DNA of 64,000 bases from NCBI RefSeq assembly GCF_020382885.2, contig NC_058508.1, forward strand, positions 7,370,055 through 7,434,054. The letters run 5' to 3'. Under the pieces are notes generated by a model, which worked only from the letters and a program-made list of their open reading frames with translations, was not told where the DNA came from and did not search any database. The DNA is from Scatophagus argus. Its lineage: Eukaryota > Chordata > Actinopteri > Scatophagidae. How positions within the stretch are numbered: the first letter of the stretch is position 1; every line of letters begins with the position of its first letter. This document shows, in pieces, positions 50,005 to 64,000 of this stretch. The translations under genes were made by a program, and so were the position numbers.

Positions 50005-50340
50005 AATAGCTCGACATTTTGGGAGATTCACAGACTGTTGAGTGGGAAGACTGATGCAACTCTCAGTATGTCAGTATACGTTAATATGAAGCTACAACTA
50101 GCAGCCTATTAACTTAGCTTAGCACAAAGACTGGAAACGAGGGAAACCACTGGCTTGGCTCTGTCCAAACACAACCAAATGCACCTACCAGCACCTCCAA
50201 AACTCACCAATTAACATGTTATATCTTGTTTATTCAATTTGTACACAAACTGAAGTGTGAAAGTGACAATTTGCAGTTTGACTTCCTGGAGTATCCACTG
50301 GTTGCCTGGCAACTGCTACCAGTCAAGGAAACAGTCCTGT
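50005..50340 (+). repeat. Dispersed repeat family A, most complete copy
   Basis: It begins GCTCGACATTTTGGGAGATT, runs through AATATGAAGCTACAACTAGC, TTAGCTTAGCACAAAGACTG and CACCTACCAGCACCTCCAAA, and ends with GACTTCCTGGAGT and TGGTTGCCTGGCAACTGCTA. I recognise this order as a repeat found in many teleosts, without being sure of its class. It has no coding capacity. Confidence 0.7.
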
Positions 50341-50429
50341 ATACAACACAACATTCATACAAAAATCAATAACATGTTAATTAGTGAGCTTTTGTTACCT
50401 TTGGACAGAGTAAAACCGGCGATTTCCCT

Positions 50430-51030
50430 TTGGTAAACTCAAGTAAATTTTATTTATATAGCTGAAATCACAAGTCACAATGCATGAGGACTTTACACCC
50501 TCTGTCCTTAGACAGACATGAAACATTATAATAACCCAGCCTGGATGAAACAAAGGCATGAACTGTGATATTTGCATCAGGCATAGATGTGAAAGTCCTA
50601 TCCTTAGCTATGTTAAGTAAAAAATAAAATCTTGGTTTCTTTCATTTGCTGTAAAGAAAGGGCAGGGCCAAACGACTTTGTGCAATACCACACTTATTGA
50701 GTGTAACTGTTATACAGCTAATACACTAATGTCTGTATCGAGTTGGGCCAATCACCAACATCTCCGGCACATACAGTTGAGTATTGTCAGCATATCAGTT
50801 AAATTTATTCCATAACTGCATATGATTTGGTCAAGACATAAGATACACAGGGAGAAGAGCAAAGGTCTGAGGTATTCCATATTTCACATTTCTTATATAC
50901 TGATGGATTATTATTTTAGGAAACACACTGTGTTCTTTCTGACTGGCAGGACTTAAACCCTGCCAGAGCCAGGCCAGAGAGGTCAAAATGGCTTTCGAGC
51001 CGGTCGAAGATCTGTGGAGTGAAATGCAAG
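50430..51030 (+). repeat. Degraded teleost dispersed element
   Basis: AACTCAAGTAAATTTTATTT followed by ATATAGC, the CCTCTGTCCTTAGAC block, and a later GACTTAAACC segment are all strings I associate with one common fish element. The reading frames are broken by stops. Confidence 0.5.
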
Positions 51031-51290
51031 GTGCTCTGTAGCCATACAGGTAATTAAGAGATCTCGTCTAAGTCTTAGCAAGAAATCAAATAAGTATATT
51101 TCTCAAAATGTCTGAGTACTGTGTGATGATGTCATGTTTAACTGAAATTCAGAATGAGTCAAAACTGTGCATTCCCTGCAACAAAACCCAGTCAAAGAGA
51201 CGAATGGAAAGTGCAGTATTTTAGCCCTTAAAAGGGAACACAAATACCATACCAGAGACTCATAGAACACCCAAAGTACAGTTCCATCTG

Positions 51291-51296
51291 TTTATT
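51291..51296 (-). terminator. tnrc18: Candidate tnrc18 poly(A) signal
   Basis: TTTATT on plus (AATAAA on minus), about 3.75 kb past the tnrc18 stop, is a good canonical candidate in this orientation. A second TTTATT lies at about 51582. Either way the 3' UTR would be long. Confidence 0.4.
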
Positions 51297-51669
51297 GATT
51301 AACTATAAAATATTGAGTTACTAAAACAATTTAAAAGAAACACTGATAAACGTGGTTGCTGTAAAAAAAAAAAAAAAAGAGAGAAAAAAAAACAGTTACT
51401 TACACGTACAGTATAGGGTGACAGAATATATCTGGTTTTAGATTTATCTCTAAAACATATTTTTTTGTTTTTTTTTCTTTTGCATTTTTACAAGATTAGA
51501 CATGTGTACAAAGTATATTCTGATAGCTTTTATCCCCTTGACAGTGAAGGATCATTTACAAAACTTAGATGATTTTTCTATTTATTTTCAAAATAATCTT
51601 TTTTTCTGTAACAGGACTATAACGATACTGAAGGAACAGCAGACGAAGAACCAGCCTCCAGTCCACCTC

Positions 51670-51740
51670 ACTCTCTCTCTCTCTCTCCTCCATTCTCTCT
51701 TTTGCTCTCTCTTCCTCTCTCTCTCTCTCTCTCTCTCTCT
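51670..51740. repeat. (CT)n microsatellite
   Basis: A CT-rich run with several single-base interruptions in the probable tnrc18 3' UTR, read as GA on the sense strand. Confidence 0.9.
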
Positions 51741-52018
51741 AGCAGCTAGCTCCCTATGCCAGTCAGCGGTATTGCTTGAGAGGCGTGGACGATTGTTCAG
51801 AGAGGGGAAGCAAGGGAAAATATGATGACAGAAACATGCAAAAGAACCCAAAACAAAACAAAAAACACCAAAACAAATGAAAAAACAAAACACAGCAAAA
51901 ACGAGACTTAAAAGACAAGGCAAAGTAAAACAAAAATGGCGATAAAAAGAATGTACACAAAGTCAGGCTCATAAAATATATGACACCAAATAAAAATGAA
52001 GGCGAAGTGGGCAATAAG

Positions 52019-52045
52019 TGTGTGTGTGTGTGTGTGTGTGTGTGT
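52019..52045. repeat. (GT)n microsatellite
   Basis: About 13 GT units in the probable tnrc18 3' UTR. Confidence 0.95.
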
Positions 52046-54662
52046 TGGACCCTGTGTGAAGGCCTAAGGCTGGGCTTTGGATGGAGATAGGGGGCAAATA
52101 GAGATTGGAAGGCAATAGCACACACCTTAAAGGGTTACAAAGGTGTGTGTAAGTGTGTGTGCGTGTGGGTAATACCAGGGGATAAGAGTGTGATGCCTTA
52201 TCAGTCTCCCTCCTTCACACACACACACACAGAAAAAAAGTGCTTTAGCAGCTTCAGGGGTAAACAAACATTCGTAACGGGCACTTTTAACGTGTTCACT
52301 CTGCAAACACCGGTACGACCAGTGTACCCATTACACTCCCACGACTGAGATACCAGCTCGAGATCCAATTTGGCCGAGTGTCACTCAAAACTTCTGAACT
52401 TCAGTCTGGAGAAAGTTTCATGCAGGGATGCTTGAACAGCAGCTTGAGGAGCAGGTGGGGCTTTAAGCAGATAACATTTTCTGGCATCAATCGGTCGAGC
52501 CAATTCAGAAAACAGCACGTATAATCACTCCGTACCTGGTTATAAACCACTTTCAATAGCAATAAACTAGCAGCATATTATCAAATCTTTCCTTTACTAG
52601 GTGGCTATAATGTCGGGATTTCATATGTACTGAAATGCTACCACACTGGTAGACGTCTGTTCTCAATCAACGGGAAAATGTCACATCAACATCATAAACA
52701 TGTGGGGACGTCTCACAGCCGTTTCAGAGTGAGTAAAAATAGCATATATTCTACACTAAAACCAGACGAATTCAGATATAACCAAAAGATCTCAAAAGAG
52801 TAGAAAATATTAAATCTATTGAATATCAACAAGACAATCTTCAGTCTCTGCAGCAGAGCAGAGAGAGGGCAACGCGGTAAGAAACATACAAGAAAATCAA
52901 TACGATAATCACACATATATACTATATACAGTTTACTATATACTGTATATAGACACTGATACAAACTATACACAATAGTGTAGCTAAGTGACTTAAGAGC
53001 TCAGGAACGGAGGGTTGTTTAAACGATAAATCACAAAGAAATCCCAATGTCTGCAGGCTGGGAAAATCCCAATCTGATTATTCCTTGAGGGGGCGGGACC
53101 TAAGTGAGATTTTGGCGAATCATCATCATAAGGCCTGAAAGAATAAGGCCGCACAAACGCTCACAACCCTGAGCATGACATTCAACAGTCTCACCCTAAA
53201 AACGGTTAAAACTAGGCACATAGAAAAAATTCATAAGCAGCTAAGAAAGACAAAAAGAAGAACGTGTCAAAGGGGACGTGGTGGCCCGTGTCTGTTTATC
53301 TGTGTCTTAAGGGCGAAGGGGACATCATGCAGAGGAGAGGCAGCGAGAGAGGCGGGAGGGGGTTAGTAAATACTCTAGGAAGACGTACAGGACTCCCAGT
53401 CACACAGTCTCCTCTGCATTCAAAGTGCACTCATGTCAAAGATGATTGCCTGGAGGGGCGAAAAGTGTTCAAACTGCGGATAGACAGATGTCCGTAAAAC
53501 AGCAGAAGCAAAAGAAAAATAAAACACATCCAACACAGGACACTTAGAGGTTGAGAACACTGCAGCCAAAATAAATGAATGAAGCCAAACTGCAGACGAT
53601 GACTGTTAAAATCGAATTATGTTCATAATCTAATCAGTGCTGGCAGCTGCATACTAACTATCAGTGCCATGACCTTGATGCATCTTGGACTGACTGCAAT
53701 GTTTACAACCCTGAAAACACCTTTGAGAAAAAAAGAAAAAAGAGAAAAAAGGAAAAATCCACCCTCTGGGACTCCTACACTGTTAATACATCAGCTTTTC
53801 TTGTTCAGTGTATTCATGGAGTCAATTTGTGATCAAGTGCTGTAGTTTACTTTTCTTGGTTATCCATTTTTCCTTAACAAAAAAAGACATCCGACATTAA
53901 ACATCTCCCAGACTCCTGAATCTTGCAGCTGTGCCGGGTCACTACTGAGGCTTCTATCAGGTGGAGAAACTGGAGTCTCTGCCTCCTCTGGAATCCATTT
54001 CTTCCCATGTTTGTTCAACCTCAGTGCAAAATGGACGAATTACAAGATACATCAGCAGCAGCTGTTTTGTTTCATAGTGTTTTCAAGGTGGATTTTTCCT
54101 TTAAGAGAAGGAACTCAAAGAGGGAAAAAGTGGGAAGTGCTTTTAATTGTACAAGATTCCTTCCTCTCTCTTAAAGCCTGAGTCTCTGAGGGAGTCAGAC
54201 ATTTTAGTAGCACGCGGGCAGTTTGCCTGCCCGAGTTAGGATTGTCAAGGGGAACTGATGGGTTTAAATAAAAGGAGGGCAGACTTTAAGTGTTGTTTTA
54301 AGTGCTTTCTGTTGGACAGCAATGGAAGGAGTCTCTACCTCTCTCTTTCTGTGCATCTCGGTCTGTCTTTCCGTCTGTCTGTCGCTCCTGCTGTTCTCTA
54401 GATACATTTATATGACTGTAACATGACTGTAACATCACCAAAGCAACATCATAATCACAACATCACATCACCGGCATGTTTGTCTGTCTGCTCTCTGACG
54501 GACAGAAACGGGCCTCTCTCCTGTATCACCATTCACAGTTCATTAAAGCTTCTCGACTGTTTACCTCTTTAGAAAAAAAAGTACTCTGACATAAATCTAT
54601 TACATGAAAATAAAACACTCATATTTTCCTCTATATAACTGTGTGTATTACATGGAAGTGGA

Positions 54663-54723
54663 TATTTACATGTGTCTGTGCATGTGTGAATGTAAGTATG
54701 TGTTTATGGGGGATATATTTACA
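54663..54723 (-). promoter_or_regulatory. tnrc18: Two Pumilio response elements
   Basis: TATTTACA on plus at 54663-54670 and 54716-54723 reads TGTAAATA on the tnrc18 sense strand, a perfect match to the Pumilio consensus UGUANAUA. They lie about 320-380 bases after the stop and 53 bases apart. Confidence 0.5.
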
Positions 54724-55044
54724 TGTAAAAGGACACTGAAGTGCTCATGTGTGTTCTGAAGCTTTCCCACGAACACAACGAGCCGTGTGTGTTAATGGAG
54801 TCTGTGTGCAAAAGTTACAAGAAACCTATTCCTTCTAATACTGTCTAGTGTCTCCTGTCTCTGTAGTAGTAGCTCTTCTTGACAGTCTGTTTGAAGTGTA
54901 TCGAAAAAGGATGAGTCACAGCTGTGAAAGATCCATCGTGAACGAAGATCAGTGATTAGACTTGGAAAGACCTCGGGTTGGGTTTCACTCCTTAGGGAGG
55001 TCCAAAGATGTTCATTCACGTCATAATTTGGTTTCTGTGTTTGT

Positions 55045-64000
<8,956 letters not shown>

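Larger units (their letters stand above)
44040..51285. other. Gene-free region between slc29a4 and tnrc18
   Basis: About 7 kb between two convergent genes, with no recognisable exon chain. It holds purine-rich sequence at 46320-46560, microsatellites, and repeat copies at 48302, 50005 and 50430. Part of it may be an extended slc29a4 3' UTR. Confidence 0.55.
51297..55044 (-). other. tnrc18: Probable tnrc18 3' UTR
   Basis: Some 3.7 kb without a recognisable exon lie between the tnrc18 stop and the candidate AATAAA. It contains a (CT)n run (51670-51740), a (GT)n run (52019-52045), a homopolymer A run (51363-51378), an 11-bp palindrome near 52922-52952 (CTATATACAGT and its complement) and two Pumilio-type sites. 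UTR status is inferred from orientation and signal position. Confidence 0.4.

Overview
The window is nuclear genomic DNA from a ray-finned fish, most likely a percomorph teleost. The evidence is five intron-containing vertebrate genes with GT-AG introns, compact introns, abundant (CA)n/(GT)n/(CTAT)n microsatellites, and several short dispersed repeats familiar from many teleost genomes. There is no bacterial, viral or organellar gene content.

Layout: (1) 1.3-7.0 kb, plus strand: a complete shmt1 gene (cytosolic serine hydroxymethyltransferase, 482 aa, 11 coding exons). (2) 8.0-12.1 kb, plus strand: complete cpsf4 (pre-mRNA 3'-end processing zinc-finger protein, 266 aa, 8 coding exons). (3) 12.2-15.2 kb, minus strand: complete atp5mf (ATP synthase membrane subunit f, 89 aa, 4 exons), tail-to-tail with cpsf4. 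(4) 15.2-27.1 kb: gene-free and microsatellite-rich, with degraded dispersed repeats, homopurine/homopyrimidine tracts and a perfect 25-bp hairpin. (5) 27.1-44.0 kb, plus strand: slc29a4 (plasma membrane monoamine/organic cation transporter PMAT/ENT4, 546 aa, 10 coding exons plus a putative 5' non-coding exon). (6) 44-51.3 kb: gene-free, repeat-rich. (7) 51.3-64.0 kb, minus strand: the 3' part of tnrc18 (last 12 coding exons, 1131 residues, open at the window edge), with a Ser/Lys-rich region, two Tudor-like modules and a C-terminal BAH domain.

The genes do not form one pathway. shmt1 feeds one-carbon metabolism, cpsf4 acts in mRNA polyadenylation, atp5mf in mitochondrial ATP synthesis, slc29a4 in monoamine uptake, and tnrc18 is a chromatin reader. 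Their order is informative: cpsf4/atp5mf and slc29a4/tnrc18 are both tail-to-tail pairs also known from mammals, here joined to shmt1.

I found no undescribed multi-gene system. The best leads are cis-regulatory: (TG)n tracts abutting slc29a4 splice acceptors, a near-consensus TISU/YY1 start with ZNF143- and CTCF-like sites at atp5mf, a perfect DR1 element in the cpsf4 promoter, a long perfect hairpin, and an inverted repeat enclosing telomere-like repeats. Exon borders come from reading frame, splice sites and family knowledge; no alignment was run.
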